DNA of 52,004 nucleotides from an uncultured Mollicutes bacterium (GTDB lineage Bacteria; Bacillota_I; Bacilli_A; RF39; UBA660). Numbering within the stretch: the stretch's first letter is position 1; the number at the start of each line of letters is the position of its first letter. The notes beneath the pieces were generated by a model. That model was not told the DNA's origin, searched no databases, and saw only the letters and a program-made list of their open reading frames with translations. Location of the stretch: contig URRF01000006.1 of assembly GCA_900550145.1 (NCBI GenBank), positions 1 through 52,004 on the forward strand, written 5' to 3'. Made by a program: the position numbers and the translations under genes. Positions 16,748 through 25,595 of the stretch are shown here, piece after piece.

Positions 16748-17190
16748 TGAAGTTAAATACATTAAAAATAAATGAAGGTTCTAAAAAAATAGCTAAAAGA
16801 GTAGGTAGAGGTACTTCTAGTGGAATGGGTAAGACTAGTGGTAAAGGACATAAAGGACAAAAGGCAAGAAGTGGATATAGTAGAAAAGCTGGATTCGAAG
16901 GTGGACAATTACCACTATATAGAAGATTACCAAAAAGAGGATTTAGTAACGCAAACTTTAAGGTAGAATATGCAGTAATTAATTTATCAGATTTAAATAG
17001 ATTTGATAATGATACTGTTGTAACACCAGAATTATTAAAAGAAACTGGTATTGTTAAGAAACAATTATCAGGCATCAAAGTTCTTGGAAATGGAGTTCTA
17101 GAAAAGAAATTGACTGTAAAAGCACATAAGTTTTCTATGACTGCAAAAGAAAAGATAGAAGCAGCAGGTGGAAAAGTAGAGGTGATCTAA
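16747..17190 (+). CDS. rplO: 50S ribosomal protein L15
   Basis: L15 is a late assembly protein of the 50S core. Its glycine/lysine-rich N-terminus (KRVGRGTSSGMGKTSGKGHK) and the GFEGGQLPLYRRLPKRGF motif are plain, and the length of 147 is normal. It begins on the rpsE stop and is followed by secY after one base. Confidence 0.97.
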   Translation: MKLNTLKINEGSKKIAKRVGRGTSSGMGKTSGKGHKGQKARSGYSRKAGFEGGQLPLYRRLPKRGFSNANFKVEYAVINLSDLNRFDNDTVVTPELLKETGIVKKQLSGIKVLGNGVLEKKLTVKAHKFSMTAKEKIEAAGGKVEVI

Positions 17191-17191
17191 T

Positions 17192-18454
17192 ATGTTTGCA
17201 ACTTTTAAGCAAATATTTAGCCCTAAAAACAAAGATATTAGAAATAGAATATTATTTACATTATTTGTATTATTTGTATTTAAATTAGGAACTTCAATAA
17301 CAGTTCCTGGTACACAAGCGTTAACAAAAGATTTAGGATTCTTGGAATTGTGGAATGCAATGAGTGGTGGTGCACTTGAATCATTTTCAATATTTGCACT
17401 TGGTGTAGGACCATATATTAACGCATCAATTATTACACAACTTTTGCAAATGGATGTGTTTCCATATTTCTCTGATTTAAAAAATCAGGGTGCAACAGGT
17501 AGGATGAAAATAAATAAGATAACAAGATATCTAGGAATTATAATTGCATTTATTCAAGGTTACGTGTTTTCGTTTGCAATATATGGTCAAACAGGAGGAG
17601 CGCTTGAATATTTAAGAATTGCAATTATATTAACAGCTGGAACTGCACTTCTTTTGTGGTTAGGAGATCAAATTACTCAAAAAGGTGTAGGAAATGGTGT
17701 ATCATTAATAATTATGGCAGGTATTGTTGGTAATTTACCTAGTATGTTTATATCTGCTTGGAATGGATTTGTAACTTTCGGAGAATTATCAAAAACTATT
17801 ATTGGATTATTGTTATTCTTACTATTTATATTCATATATTTAGTAATAATAGTAGGTATAATATTTATTGATAAAGCAGAAAGAAGATTACCAATTCAAT
17901 ATTCAAATAGAACTACAGGTGCATACGGCGGAGAGCAAACTTATATACCAATAAGATTAAATTCTGCTGGTGTTATTCCAGTAATATTTGCATCAGTTCT
18001 AATATCAATACCTGGTACAATAGCAAATTTTATAAATAATGCAGGGTTTACAAATTTTGTAAATAAATATATAGTTTATACAACACCAGTTGGATTTATA
18101 CTATATGTAATATTAATATTTGTATTTGCATATTTTTATACATTTATGCAAATAAATCCAAAAGATTTATCGTCAAACTTGAAAAAGAATGGTGGATATA
18201 TGCCTGGAATAAAACCAGGAAAGAATACAGAAGAATATATTAGTAAAGTGTTAAATCGCCTTACTGTTGTAGGATCTTTATTCTTAGTTGTGTTAGCAGG
18301 ACTACCAATTCTATGTTCTTTAATTCCTAATATGCCAAAGAATGTAACAGTTGGAGGCACAGGATTGTTAATAGTTGTTGGAGTAGCGCTTGAAACATAT
18401 AATCAAATAGAAAATCAACTAGTAAGCAGAAATTATAGTAGGAGTTATAAATAA
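17192..18454 (+). CDS. secY: Protein translocase subunit SecY
   Basis: SecY is the channel of the Sec translocon. The 420-residue protein has ten hydrophobic segments, starting with FTLFVLFVFKLGTSITVPG. Conserved stretches include the plug-region GGALESFSIFALGVGPYINA, the QITQKGVGNGVSLIIMAGI loop and the cytoplasmic ERRLPIQY and SNLKKNGGYMPGIKPG loops that contact SecA. The location between rplO and adk is standard. Confidence 0.97.
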   Translation: MFATFKQIFSPKNKDIRNRILFTLFVLFVFKLGTSITVPGTQALTKDLGFLELWNAMSGGALESFSIFALGVGPYINASIITQLLQMDVFPYFSDLKNQGATGRMKINKITRYLGIIIAFIQGYVFSFAIYGQTGGALEYLRIAIILTAGTALLLWLGDQITQKGVGNGVSLIIMAGIVGNLPSMFISAWNGFVTFGELSKTIIGLLLFLLFIFIYLVIIVGIIFIDKAERRLPIQYSNRTTGAYGGEQTYIPIRLNSAGVIPVIFASVLISIPGTIANFINNAGFTNFVNKYIVYTTPVGFILYVILIFVFAYFYTFMQINPKDLSSNLKKNGGYMPGIKPGKNTEEYISKVLNRLTVVGSLFLVVLAGLPILCSLIPNMPKNVTVGGTGLLIVVGVALETYNQIENQLVSRNYSRSYK

Positions 18455-19098
18455 TGAATGTAGTATTTATTGCTCCCCCTGCTGCTGGCAAAGGAACTCA
18501 GGCAACTTTATTAAGAGATAATTATAATTTCTATCATATATCAACAGGTGATGTATTAAGAGAAATAGCTGAAACTAATACACCTCTTGGTTGTGAAATA
18601 AAAGCTTTAATAGATAATGGTAAATTAGTAAGTGATGAATTAATGGCAAAATTACTTAAAGAGAAAATTGGTTCTTTGGGTAATGTTAAAGGAATCATTT
18701 TCGATGGATTTCCAAGAACTTTAGAGCAAGCACATATGTTAGATGAAATATTAAATGAAGTTGGTATGAAAGTAAATAAAGTTATTTACTTTGATATAGA
18801 TAAAGATACTGCTATGAAAAGAGCATTGGGTAGAGTGACTTGCAAAGATTGTGGAGAAATATATAATACATATTTTGATACATTTCTTAAAGAAGATGAA
18901 TGTAGTAAATGTGGTGGAAAGTTAGAAAAAAGAATGGACGATACAGAAGAGAAATTTAGCAATAGATTTGACACCTATTTAGAAAAAACTAAACCACTTA
19001 TTGATTATTATACAAATTTAAATTTACTTGAAACTGTAAATTGTAGTGATAGTAAGGATAATATATTTAATAAAATTAAATTTATTATAGAAAAGTAG
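18454..19098 (+). CDS. adk: Adenylate kinase, zinc-LID type with variant P-loop
   Basis: The enzyme converts ATP and AMP to two ADP. The 214-residue long form has a LID domain with four Cys (CKDCG and CSKCG) for zinc. DGFPRTLEQA and the GRVTC segment are conserved. The P-loop reads APPAAGKGTQ where GxPGAGKGTQ is usual, so two glycines are alanines while the catalytic GKGT is kept. It starts on the last base of the secY stop. Confidence 0.95.
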   Translation: MNVVFIAPPAAGKGTQATLLRDNYNFYHISTGDVLREIAETNTPLGCEIKALIDNGKLVSDELMAKLLKEKIGSLGNVKGIIFDGFPRTLEQAHMLDEILNEVGMKVNKVIYFDIDKDTAMKRALGRVTCKDCGEIYNTYFDTFLKEDECSKCGGKLEKRMDDTEEKFSNRFDTYLEKTKPLIDYYTNLNLLETVNCSDSKDNIFNKIKFIIEK

Positions 19099-19104
19099 GC
19101 GCAT

Positions 19105-19854
19105 ATGATAACAATAAAAAGTGAAAGAGAAATAGAATTACTAAGAGAAGCAGGTAGATTAACATATTTAACTCATAAAGAAGTAGAAAAGTATATTAAA
19201 CCAGGTATTACTACAAAAGAGTTAGATAAGATAGCAGAAAAATTTATATTAAGTAAGGGATGTACTCCATCGTTTAAAAATTATAATGGTTTTCCTGCAT
19301 CAATATGTACATCAGTTAATGATGAGGTAGTTCATGGTATACCTTCTAATAGAAAATTAAAAGAGGGTGACATAATTTCAGTAGATATTGGAGTATGTTA
19401 TAAAGGGTACCATGGTGATTCTGCTTGGACTTATCCAGTTGGAAAAATTTCTGAGGAGAAACAATATTTGCTAGAGCATACTGAAAAAAGTTTATTTGAA
19501 GGATTAAAAGAAGTAAAACCAGGAAATAAACTTGGAGATATATGTTCAGCAATTGGTTCTTATGCTTCAAAACACAATCTAGGGATTGTAAGAGAACTAG
19601 TTGGACATGGTGTAGGAACTAATATTCATGAAGATCCAGAGATACCTAATTATGGTACACCAAACACAGGACCTGTTTTAAAAGAAGGTATGGTGTTTGC
19701 AATTGAACCAATGCTTAATTTGGGTGGTGATGATGTAGTTATGCTTGATGATGATTGGACAATAGTAACTGAAGATTATAGTCCATCGGCACATTTTGAG
19801 CATACTGTTGTAGTAACATCCACTGGATACGAAATTTTAACGCGAGGTGATTAA
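19105..19854 (+). CDS. map: Methionine aminopeptidase, type I
   Basis: This enzyme removes the initiator Met from nascent proteins using a dinuclear metal site. The metal ligands can be located: Asp in SVDIGV, Asp in HGDSAWTY, His in GHGVGTNIHEDP, Glu in FAIEPM and Glu in AHFEHTVVV. At 249 residues it is the short prokaryotic form without an N-terminal zinc domain. It is placed between adk and infA as in Firmicutes. Confidence 0.96.
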   Translation: MITIKSEREIELLREAGRLTYLTHKEVEKYIKPGITTKELDKIAEKFILSKGCTPSFKNYNGFPASICTSVNDEVVHGIPSNRKLKEGDIISVDIGVCYKGYHGDSAWTYPVGKISEEKQYLLEHTEKSLFEGLKEVKPGNKLGDICSAIGSYASKHNLGIVRELVGHGVGTNIHEDPEIPNYGTPNTGPVLKEGMVFAIEPMLNLGGDDVVMLDDDWTIVTEDYSPSAHFEHTVVVTSTGYEILTRGD

Positions 19855-19858
19855 TAAG

Positions 19859-20077
19859 ATGGCAAATAAAGATGCAATCGAGGTAGAAGGAAAGGTAATA
19901 GATGTATTACCTGGAGGTAAATTTAAAGTTGAATTAGAAAATGGATTTACTGTTGAAGCTCACGTTTCTGGTAAAATTCGAATGAATTACATTCGTATCT
20001 TACCAGGTGACACAGTAAAAATAGAAGTATCACCTTATGACTTAACACGTGGGCGTATAACCTATAGAAAAGGATAG
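19859..20077 (+). CDS. infA: Translation initiation factor IF-1
   Basis: IF-1 is an S1/OB-fold protein occupying the ribosomal A site during initiation. The 72-residue product begins MANKDAIEVEGKVIDVLPGG and keeps HVSGKIRMNYIRILPGD. I use ATG 19859; the ATG at 19847 is inside map and has no good site. The GCGAGGTG before it lies in the map coding sequence. Confidence 0.96.
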   Translation: MANKDAIEVEGKVIDVLPGGKFKVELENGFTVEAHVSGKIRMNYIRILPGDTVKIEVSPYDLTRGRITYRKG

Positions 20078-20088
20078 GAGGAATTAAA

Positions 20089-20202
20089 ATGAAAGTTAGA
20101 CCATCAGTTAAACCAATATGTGACAAATGTAAGGTCATAAAAAGAAAAGGTAAAGTACTTGTAATTTGTGAAAATCCAAAGCACAAGCAAAGACAAGGAT
20201 AA
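20089..20202 (+). CDS. rpmJ: 50S ribosomal protein L36
   Basis: This 37-residue zinc ribbon protein is in the usual infA-rpmJ-rpsM place. It begins MKVRPSVKPICDKCKVIKRK and ends with the ICENPKHKQRQG zinc site, giving three Cys and one His as ligands. TAGGAGGA precedes the ATG. Confidence 0.97.
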   Translation: MKVRPSVKPICDKCKVIKRKGKVLVICENPKHKQRQG

Positions 20203-20216
20203 TAGGAGGTGTAAGA

Positions 20217-20582
20217 ATGGCACGTATTAAAGGAGTAGATATACCTAATAATAAGAGAGTTGAAATTGCTTTAACTTATATTTATGGTATAGGAAGAAAA
20301 TTATCAAAGACAATTTTAAAAGATGCAAAAGTTAATCCTGATACAAGAGCAAAGGATTTAACTGAAGAAGAAATTGTGCGTATTCGTGATGAAGTATCTA
20401 AATATTTAGTAGAGGGAGATCTAAGAAGAGAAGTTGGTTTAAATATCAAGAATAAAATGGAAATTGGATCTTACCAAGGAATACGTCATAGAAAAGGACT
20501 ACCTGTAAGGGGTCAAAGAACCAATAGGAATGCAAGAACTCGTAAGGGTAAAGGTAAGACTGTTGCTAATAAGAAAAAATAA
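20217..20582 (+). CDS. rpsM: 30S ribosomal protein S13
   Basis: S13 bridges to the 50S and touches P-site tRNA. The 121-residue product begins MARIKGVDIPNNKRVEIALT and ends in the basic tail with RGLPVRGQRTNRNART-like sequence. TAGGAGGTG precedes it. Confidence 0.97.
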   Translation: MARIKGVDIPNNKRVEIALTYIYGIGRKLSKTILKDAKVNPDTRAKDLTEEEIVRIRDEVSKYLVEGDLRREVGLNIKNKMEIGSYQGIRHRKGLPVRGQRTNRNARTRKGKGKTVANKKK

Positions 20583-20601
20583 TAGTTAAGGAGGAACAAA
20601 T

Positions 20602-20985
20602 ATGGCATATAAAGCTAGAAAACGTAAAGTTAAAAAGAATGTACCTGAAGGACAAGCACATATTCATGTAACTTATAATAATACTATTATTACTATTACA
20701 GATATGGATGGTAATACTGTAAGTTGGGCATCAGCAGGTACTATTGGATATAAGGGTTCAAAGAAAAAGACTCCATTTGCTGCAGGAATGGCTGCAGAAG
20801 CAGCTGCAAAGGCAGCATATGATGCTGGTATGAGAAAGGTAGAAGCATATGTAAATGGTGTAGGACCTGCAAGAGATACTGCTCTACGTTCTTTACAAAC
20901 AGGTGGCTTAGAAGTAATGGCTATGAGCGATGTAACACCTATTCCACATAATGGATGTCGTCCACCAAAACGACCACGTGGATAA
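20602..20985 (+). CDS. rpsK: 30S ribosomal protein S11
   Basis: S11 forms part of the mRNA exit region. The 127-residue product has HVTYNNTIITITDMDGN, GYKGSKKKTPFAAG and the final TPIPHNGCRPPKRPRG. It is directly followed by rpoA with no rpsD, the Bacillus-like arrangement. Confidence 0.97.
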   Translation: MAYKARKRKVKKNVPEGQAHIHVTYNNTIITITDMDGNTVSWASAGTIGYKGSKKKTPFAAGMAAEAAAKAAYDAGMRKVEAYVNGVGPARDTALRSLQTGGLEVMAMSDVTPIPHNGCRPPKRPRG

Positions 20986-21007
20986 TAATTGAAAGGAGTG
21001 AATTATA

Positions 21008-22030
21008 ATGTCTGATAAAGTTACTGAAGAAAAATTAAATGTATCAGTAGATTTGAGTTTTAAAGAAGATAATATTAATTATCTTGCATTTGAAAGACCA
21101 GAATATAAAATGACTGAATATATAGAAGGTAATAATTATGGAAAATTTGTTTTAGAACCATTGGAAAGAGGATTTGGTATAACAATAGGTAATGCACTTA
21201 GAAGAATACTTTTGTCATCTTTACCAGGGGATGCTATAACAAGTGTAAAAATTGAAGGAGTAATGCACGAATTTCAAACAATAGAAGGCGTAATAGAAGA
21301 TGTAACTTCAATTGTATTAAATTTAAAGAAAATAGTAGTTAAGAAAAACACTAATGAAGCGGTTACAGTTAAAATAAGTGTTAAAGGAGAAGGAGAGTTA
21401 AAAGCAAGCGTTTTGGCTAAAGAGCCAACACTTGAAATAATAAATCCAGATCAAACAATATGTACACTTGCTGAAGGTGGAAAATTAGAAATGGAATTAA
21501 CTATAGGAAGAGGTAGAGGATACTTAGTAGCTGATGAAGTAAAACAATACTTAACAGATATGAAGGTAGGCACTATTGCTATAGATGCACTATACTCACC
21601 AGTAGAAAGAGTTAATTATGAAGTAGAAAAGGCACGTGTTGGTCAAAATAATAATTTTGATAAGTTAGTACTTGAAATATGGACAGATGGTTCATTAGCA
21701 CCTCAGGATGCAGTTAAAATGGCATCAAGTATATTAATGGCTCAATTAGATAAAATTGATTCACCAGAGTTTACAGATGCAATAAGGGGCTTAATGAAGC
21801 AAAATGAAGAGGATCCAAAACAAAAAATATTAGAAACTTCAATAGATGATTTAGAGTTATCAGTAAGAGCTTATAATTGCTTAAAAAGAGCAGCTATAAA
21901 CAATGTTCAGGATTTAGTAAATAAGTCTGAAAATGAAATGATGAAGATACGTAATCTTGGTAGAAAATCATTAAAAGAAGTAATGGATAAAATAAAAGAA
22001 ATGGGTCTATCATTTAGAAATGATGAATAG
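21008..22030 (+). CDS. rpoA: RNA polymerase alpha subunit
   Basis: Alpha dimerises to nucleate RNA polymerase assembly and its C-terminal domain contacts UP elements and activators. The N-terminal domain shows GKFVLEPLERGFGITIGNAL and RRILLSSLPGDA; the C-terminal domain shows LELSVRAYNCLKRAAINNV and RNLGRKSLKEV. It is 340 residues, some 25 longer than usual, because of an extra acidic N-terminal stretch before the conserved core. AAAGGAGTG supports the annotated start. Confidence 0.97.
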   Translation: MSDKVTEEKLNVSVDLSFKEDNINYLAFERPEYKMTEYIEGNNYGKFVLEPLERGFGITIGNALRRILLSSLPGDAITSVKIEGVMHEFQTIEGVIEDVTSIVLNLKKIVVKKNTNEAVTVKISVKGEGELKASVLAKEPTLEIINPDQTICTLAEGGKLEMELTIGRGRGYLVADEVKQYLTDMKVGTIAIDALYSPVERVNYEVEKARVGQNNNFDKLVLEIWTDGSLAPQDAVKMASSILMAQLDKIDSPEFTDAIRGLMKQNEEDPKQKILETSIDDLELSVRAYNCLKRAAINNVQDLVNKSENEMMKIRNLGRKSLKEVMDKIKEMGLSFRNDE

Positions 22031-22044
22031 TAAGGAGTGATAAT

Positions 22045-22464
22045 ATGGCTTATAGAAAATTAGGTGTAGTAAGTAAACATAGAAGAAGCATGTTAGCCAA
22101 TTTAACAAAAGATTTAATAATGAACGAATCTATAACTACAACTGAAACAAGAGCAAAAGAAGTAAGAAAATCATTTGATAAAATGGTTACATATGCAAAG
22201 GAAGGTAGTTTAATTTCTAGACGTAAGATATTAGCGTTCCTTCAAAATGATAATGAAACAACTAAGAAAGTATTTGAGTTAGCTGATCGTTCAAAAAATA
22301 GAAATGGTGGATATACTACTATGTTAAAATTATCTGAAAGAAAAGGCGATGATGCTTTAATGGTAATATTAAAATTAGTAGATGAAAAAGCTGAACCAGC
22401 TAAGAATGAAGTTAAAACTGCAAAAACTTCTAAAAAAGTAAAAAATGAAGAAGAAACTAAATAA
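22045..22464 (+). CDS. rplQ: 50S ribosomal protein L17 with charged C-terminal tail
   Basis: L17 lies near the tunnel exit. The core begins MAYRKLGVVSKHRRSMLANL and includes RNGGYTTMLKLSERKGDDA. At 139 residues it exceeds the usual ~118 through a Lys/Glu-rich tail. It closes the cluster; the last codons already form the left arm of the terminator. Confidence 0.96.
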   Translation: MAYRKLGVVSKHRRSMLANLTKDLIMNESITTTETRAKEVRKSFDKMVTYAKEGSLISRRKILAFLQNDNETTKKVFELADRSKNRNGGYTTMLKLSERKGDDALMVILKLVDEKAEPAKNEVKTAKTSKKVKNEEETK

Positions 22465-22478
22465 TTTCTTCTTTTTTT
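22450..22478 (+). terminator. Terminator of the ribosomal protein cluster
   Basis: GAAGAAA (22450-22456) pairs with TTTCTTC (22465-22471), followed by seven T. The left arm lies within rplQ. Confidence 0.85.
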
Positions 22479-22564
22479 AATATTTATATTTTGGTTGAAT
22501 ACCATAGAAATAATTGTAATAAAATATAATAATGAGTATATTCTCTATATTCAAGTGATTTTAA

Positions 22565-22587
22565 CTATATGTTTAATAAACATATAG
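22565..22587. repeat. Perfect 23-bp palindrome
   Basis: CTATATGTTTA (22565-22575), one A, then TAAACATATAG (22577-22587). No T run follows, so it is more like an operator or a hairpin in the leader of the gene at 22661 than a terminator. Confidence 0.6.
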
Positions 22588-22660
22588 ACAAAATGTATGA
22601 TGGGTGATATGATAAATAATCAGTGAGGAATGTTTATATTAGGAAGGAAGTTATAATAGT

Positions 22661-22939
22661 ATGGAAGAATTAAAGTCATTGGTAGAAAAGCTACAGGATA
22701 GTAAAAAATACAACTTTACAAAACTTGCTGATGTTATTAATAATTATATATCTAATAAATCTAAGGATGTAAATATGATAGAGTATTATCTTGACTATTT
22801 AATTGATTGCATATATGATGATAATAGTTTGAAATATGCATATGATGTGTGTGATTATTTAGAAAAATTGGACGAAGTTAGTGGAAATCTTTATAGAACT
22901 ACACTTAACAAATATTATAGTGAATGTAAAAAAAAATAA
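22661..22939 (+). CDS. Small helical protein of unknown function
   Basis: This 92-residue protein is not recognised. It is rich in Asp, Lys and Tyr, has no membrane segment and ends in a Lys run. GGAAGGAAG precedes the ATG. Eleven bases separate it from the SDR gene, so they are probably one transcript. The ~195-base upstream gap holds the rplQ terminator and a perfect palindrome. Confidence 0.65.
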   Translation: MEELKSLVEKLQDSKKYNFTKLADVINNYISNKSKDVNMIEYYLDYLIDCIYDDNSLKYAYDVCDYLEKLDEVSGNLYRTTLNKYYSECKKK

Positions 22940-22950
22940 TGAGGTGATTT

Positions 22951-23700
22951 ATGAAAGCATTAATAACAGGAGCATCTAGTGGTATAGGAAAGGATATGGC
23001 GATTTATTTATCAGAACTTGGATATGATATTATTCTAGTATCTAGGGAAGAAGATAAATTAAAAGAAGTAAAAGCGGAGTTAAAAACTAAATCTAAGATA
23101 ATAGTTATGGATTTAAAAGAGAAAGATAATTGCATTAAACTATATGAAATGACTAAAAAGGAGAATATAGATATATTAGTTAATAATGCTGGTTTTGGTG
23201 AATTTGGTGAATTTGTTAAAACACCATTACAAAAAGAACTAGATATGATAGATGTAAATGTAGTTGCAGTTCATATATTAACTAAATTATTCTTAAAAGA
23301 TTTTGTTAAAAGAGATTCTGGTTATATTCTTAATGTGTCATCTAGTGCAGCATTTCAAGCAGGACCGCTTATGTCTACATATTACGGAACAAAGGCATAT
23401 GTTTTAAGGTTAACAACGGCAATATATCAAGAATTAAAACATGATAAGTCAAATGTACATATTAGTGTATTGTGTCCAGGTCCTGTTAAAACAAATTTTA
23501 ATAATGTTGCAAATGTTAAGTTTGAGATAAAGTCAACAACTAGTGATTATGTAGCAAAATATGCAATAGATAAAATGTTTAAAAATAAATTAATAATAAT
23601 ACCAACATTATATATGAAACTTGGAATATTTTTTAGTAAGTTAGCACCTACTAATTTAATGCTAAAAATAGCATATAATATTCAAAATAAGAAAAGGTAG
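22951..23700 (+). CDS. Short-chain dehydrogenase/reductase (classical SDR)
   Basis: This 249-residue NAD(P)-dependent oxidoreductase has the cofactor motif TGASSGIGK, the NNAG motif and the catalytic Ser-Tyr-Lys set in NVSSSAAF and YYGTKAYV. The C-terminal LCPGPVKTNF segment is typical of the DltE/YqjQ-like branch. The substrate cannot be predicted. GAGGTGATTT precedes the ATG. Confidence 0.88.
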   Translation: MKALITGASSGIGKDMAIYLSELGYDIILVSREEDKLKEVKAELKTKSKIIVMDLKEKDNCIKLYEMTKKENIDILVNNAGFGEFGEFVKTPLQKELDMIDVNVVAVHILTKLFLKDFVKRDSGYILNVSSSAAFQAGPLMSTYYGTKAYVLRLTTAIYQELKHDKSNVHISVLCPGPVKTNFNNVANVKFEIKSTTSDYVAKYAIDKMFKNKLIIIPTLYMKLGIFFSKLAPTNLMLKIAYNIQNKKR

Positions 23701-23701
23701 C

Positions 23702-23735
23702 AAAAAATAAAAATATAGAATTTTCTATATTTTTT
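23702..23735. terminator. Bidirectional terminator between convergent genes
   Basis: AAAATATAGAA (23710-23720) pairs with TTCTATATTTT (23723-23733). A runs lie on one side and T runs on the other, so it can serve both the SDR (+) and the DUF1540 gene (-). Confidence 0.75.
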
Positions 23736-23889
23736 ACTTTTTTCTAAAACTATCACACATTGTATTTTCTTTTGTTTCATCATGTCCACAATTACAAACC
23801 TTTATGCAATTTAGCTTACACTTATCACAACTACAATCACAATATTTGCAATCATGTACTGAACAATCTATACTTTGTTTTTTGTTCAT
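23734..23889 (-). CDS. DUF1540-type cysteine-rich small protein
   Basis: This 51-residue protein reads from an ATG at 23889 behind GGGTGAT. It contains ten Cys, beginning with IDCSVHDCKYCDCSCDKC and continuing with VCNCGHDE, then a final MCDSFRKK. The CSV-x-C opening, the internal Cys pairs and the closing C-x-F pattern fit DUF1540, small putative metal-binding proteins common in spore-forming Firmicutes. It is convergent with the SDR gene and shares a terminator with it. It is divergent from the ECF operon, with ~100 bases between. Confidence 0.8.
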   Translation of the reverse strand: MNKKQSIDCSVHDCKYCDCSCDKCKLNCIKVCNCGHDETKENTMCDSFRKK

Positions 23890-23988
23890 ATTATCACCCA
23901 TTACTATTATTAACTAAATACTATAAAATATGCTATTTTCTTTACTTAATTTTATAAAATATGTATAATAAAAAGTATTGGTGGTTTT

Positions 23989-24795
23989 ATGAATAGTATT
24001 ATTAATATAAAAAAATTAACATTTAGATATTTAGATAAATTTGTATTTGATAAATTTTCTCTTGATATTGAAGAAGGAAGTTTTGTAACTATAACTGGTC
24101 CAAATGGTAGTGGTAAATCTACATTACTAAAAATATTGACTGGTTTGGTTAAAACTGAAGCTGATATTACTATTTGTGGACTAGAACTTAATAAAGAAAA
24201 TATATATGATATAAGAAAAAATATTGGTGTTATATTTGATAATTTGGATAATACATTTATATCAGAAACTATAGAAGATGATCTTGCTTTTACTCTTCAA
24301 AATTTGTGTTACACAAAAGAAGAAATGAAAGATAGAATTGAAAAAATAAGTACACTTTTAGGCATTAAAAATATTTTAAATTCACGACCTAATGAGTTAT
24401 CTGGGGGTGAAAAATGTAAAGTAGCTTTGGCATGTGCAATTATACATAATCCAAAGATTTTAATACTTGATGAAGCATTATCAATGATAGATGAAAATGA
24501 TAAGAATAATATATTAAAAATTTTAAAAAAATTAAATAAAAAAGGTATGACTATAATAAATGTGGTTCATGATTTAAAAGAATCATATTATTCAGAAAGA
24601 TTACTTGTTTTAAGTGATGGAGTGATAGTTTTAGATGGTTCTCCATTAAAAGTAATGGAATATGATAAAATATTAAACAAATTAGGAATAAGTATCCCAT
24701 TCGAAATAGAGTTATCATTAAAACTTAAATTATATGGTCTAGTAGATAAGTTATATTGTAATATAGAAATGTTGGTGGATGATTTATGGCAATAG
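23989..24795 (+). CDS. ecfA1: ECF transporter ATPase EcfA1
   Basis: This is one of two ATPases energising vitamin/metal uptake by energy-coupling-factor transporters. The 268-residue protein has Walker A GPNGSGKST, the Q-loop, the signature LSGGEKCKVALA, Walker B ILILDEALS and the switch His in VVHDLKES. Its end overlaps ecfA2 by 10 bases. The order ecfA1-ecfA2-ecfT-truA behind rplQ is widespread in Firmicutes; here a few extra genes have been inserted after rplQ. Confidence 0.93.
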   Translation: MNSIINIKKLTFRYLDKFVFDKFSLDIEEGSFVTITGPNGSGKSTLLKILTGLVKTEADITICGLELNKENIYDIRKNIGVIFDNLDNTFISETIEDDLAFTLQNLCYTKEEMKDRIEKISTLLGIKNILNSRPNELSGGEKCKVALACAIIHNPKILILDEALSMIDENDKNNILKILKKLNKKGMTIINVVHDLKESYYSERLLVLSDGVIVLDGSPLKVMEYDKILNKLGISIPFEIELSLKLKLYGLVDKLYCNIEMLVDDLWQ

Positions 24796-25595
24796 ATTTT
24801 AAAAATGTTTCATTTAAATATAATGAATTTTCAGAAAAAAATATAATAGAAGATATAAATATAGAATTAGATGATAATATAATTTATGGTTTAATAGGTA
24901 AAAGTGGTAGTGGTAAAACTACTTTATTGGAATTAATAGATGGATTATTAAAGCCAACAAGAGGTAAGATTTTAGTAAATGGTATTGAATCTACAAAAAA
25001 AGAAAATAAAAAAAATATTGGTTTTGTATTTCAATTTCCTGAAGAACAATTTTTTGAAGTAACAGTAAAAAAAGAAATAGAATTTGCGTTAAAAAATTTT
25101 AAAATTAAAAAACTAAATGCAAAAGATGCACTTAAGTTAGTTGGATTAAAAGAAGAGTATTTAGATAAAAAATTAAATGAATTAAGTAGTGGAGAAGCGA
25201 GATTGGTTGCAATTGCATCTGTGCTTGTATATAATCCAAAAATAATTTTGTTTGATGAACCAACTATTGGACTTGATTGTAAGAATAAGAAAAAATTAAT
25301 AAAAATAATAAAAAAATTAAAAAATGAATATGGAAAAACTATAATTATAGTTAGTCATGATATTGATTTGTTATATGAAATATCAGAAAGAATAATTGCA
25401 ATTGGCGATTGTAAAATAATTTTATATGGTGATACTGATAGTGTATTTAGTGAAACAAAATTAATTAAAAAATATGATATTCCAATACCTAATATAATAA
25501 AATTTGAAAATTTAGTCAGAACTAAAAAAAATATAAAATTAATGCATACAAAGAGTATAAATGATTTAATAAAGGAAGTATATAGAAATGTATAA
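24786..25595 (+). CDS. ecfA2: ECF transporter ATPase EcfA2
   Basis: This second ATPase of the ECF module is 269 residues long, with Walker A GKSGSGKTT, the Q-loop FVFQFPEEQFFE typical of EcfA2, Walker B IILFDEPTIGLD and the switch His in VSHDIDLL. The signature reads LSSGEARLVAIA, with Ser in place of the second Gly-preceding residue of LSGGE. It overlaps both neighbours by 8-10 bases. Confidence 0.93.
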   Translation: MAIDFKNVSFKYNEFSEKNIIEDINIELDDNIIYGLIGKSGSGKTTLLELIDGLLKPTRGKILVNGIESTKKENKKNIGFVFQFPEEQFFEVTVKKEIEFALKNFKIKKLNAKDALKLVGLKEEYLDKKLNELSSGEARLVAIASVLVYNPKIILFDEPTIGLDCKNKKKLIKIIKKLKNEYGKTIIIVSHDIDLLYEISERIIAIGDCKIILYGDTDSVFSETKLIKKYDIPIPNIIKFENLVRTKKNIKLMHTKSINDLIKEVYRNV

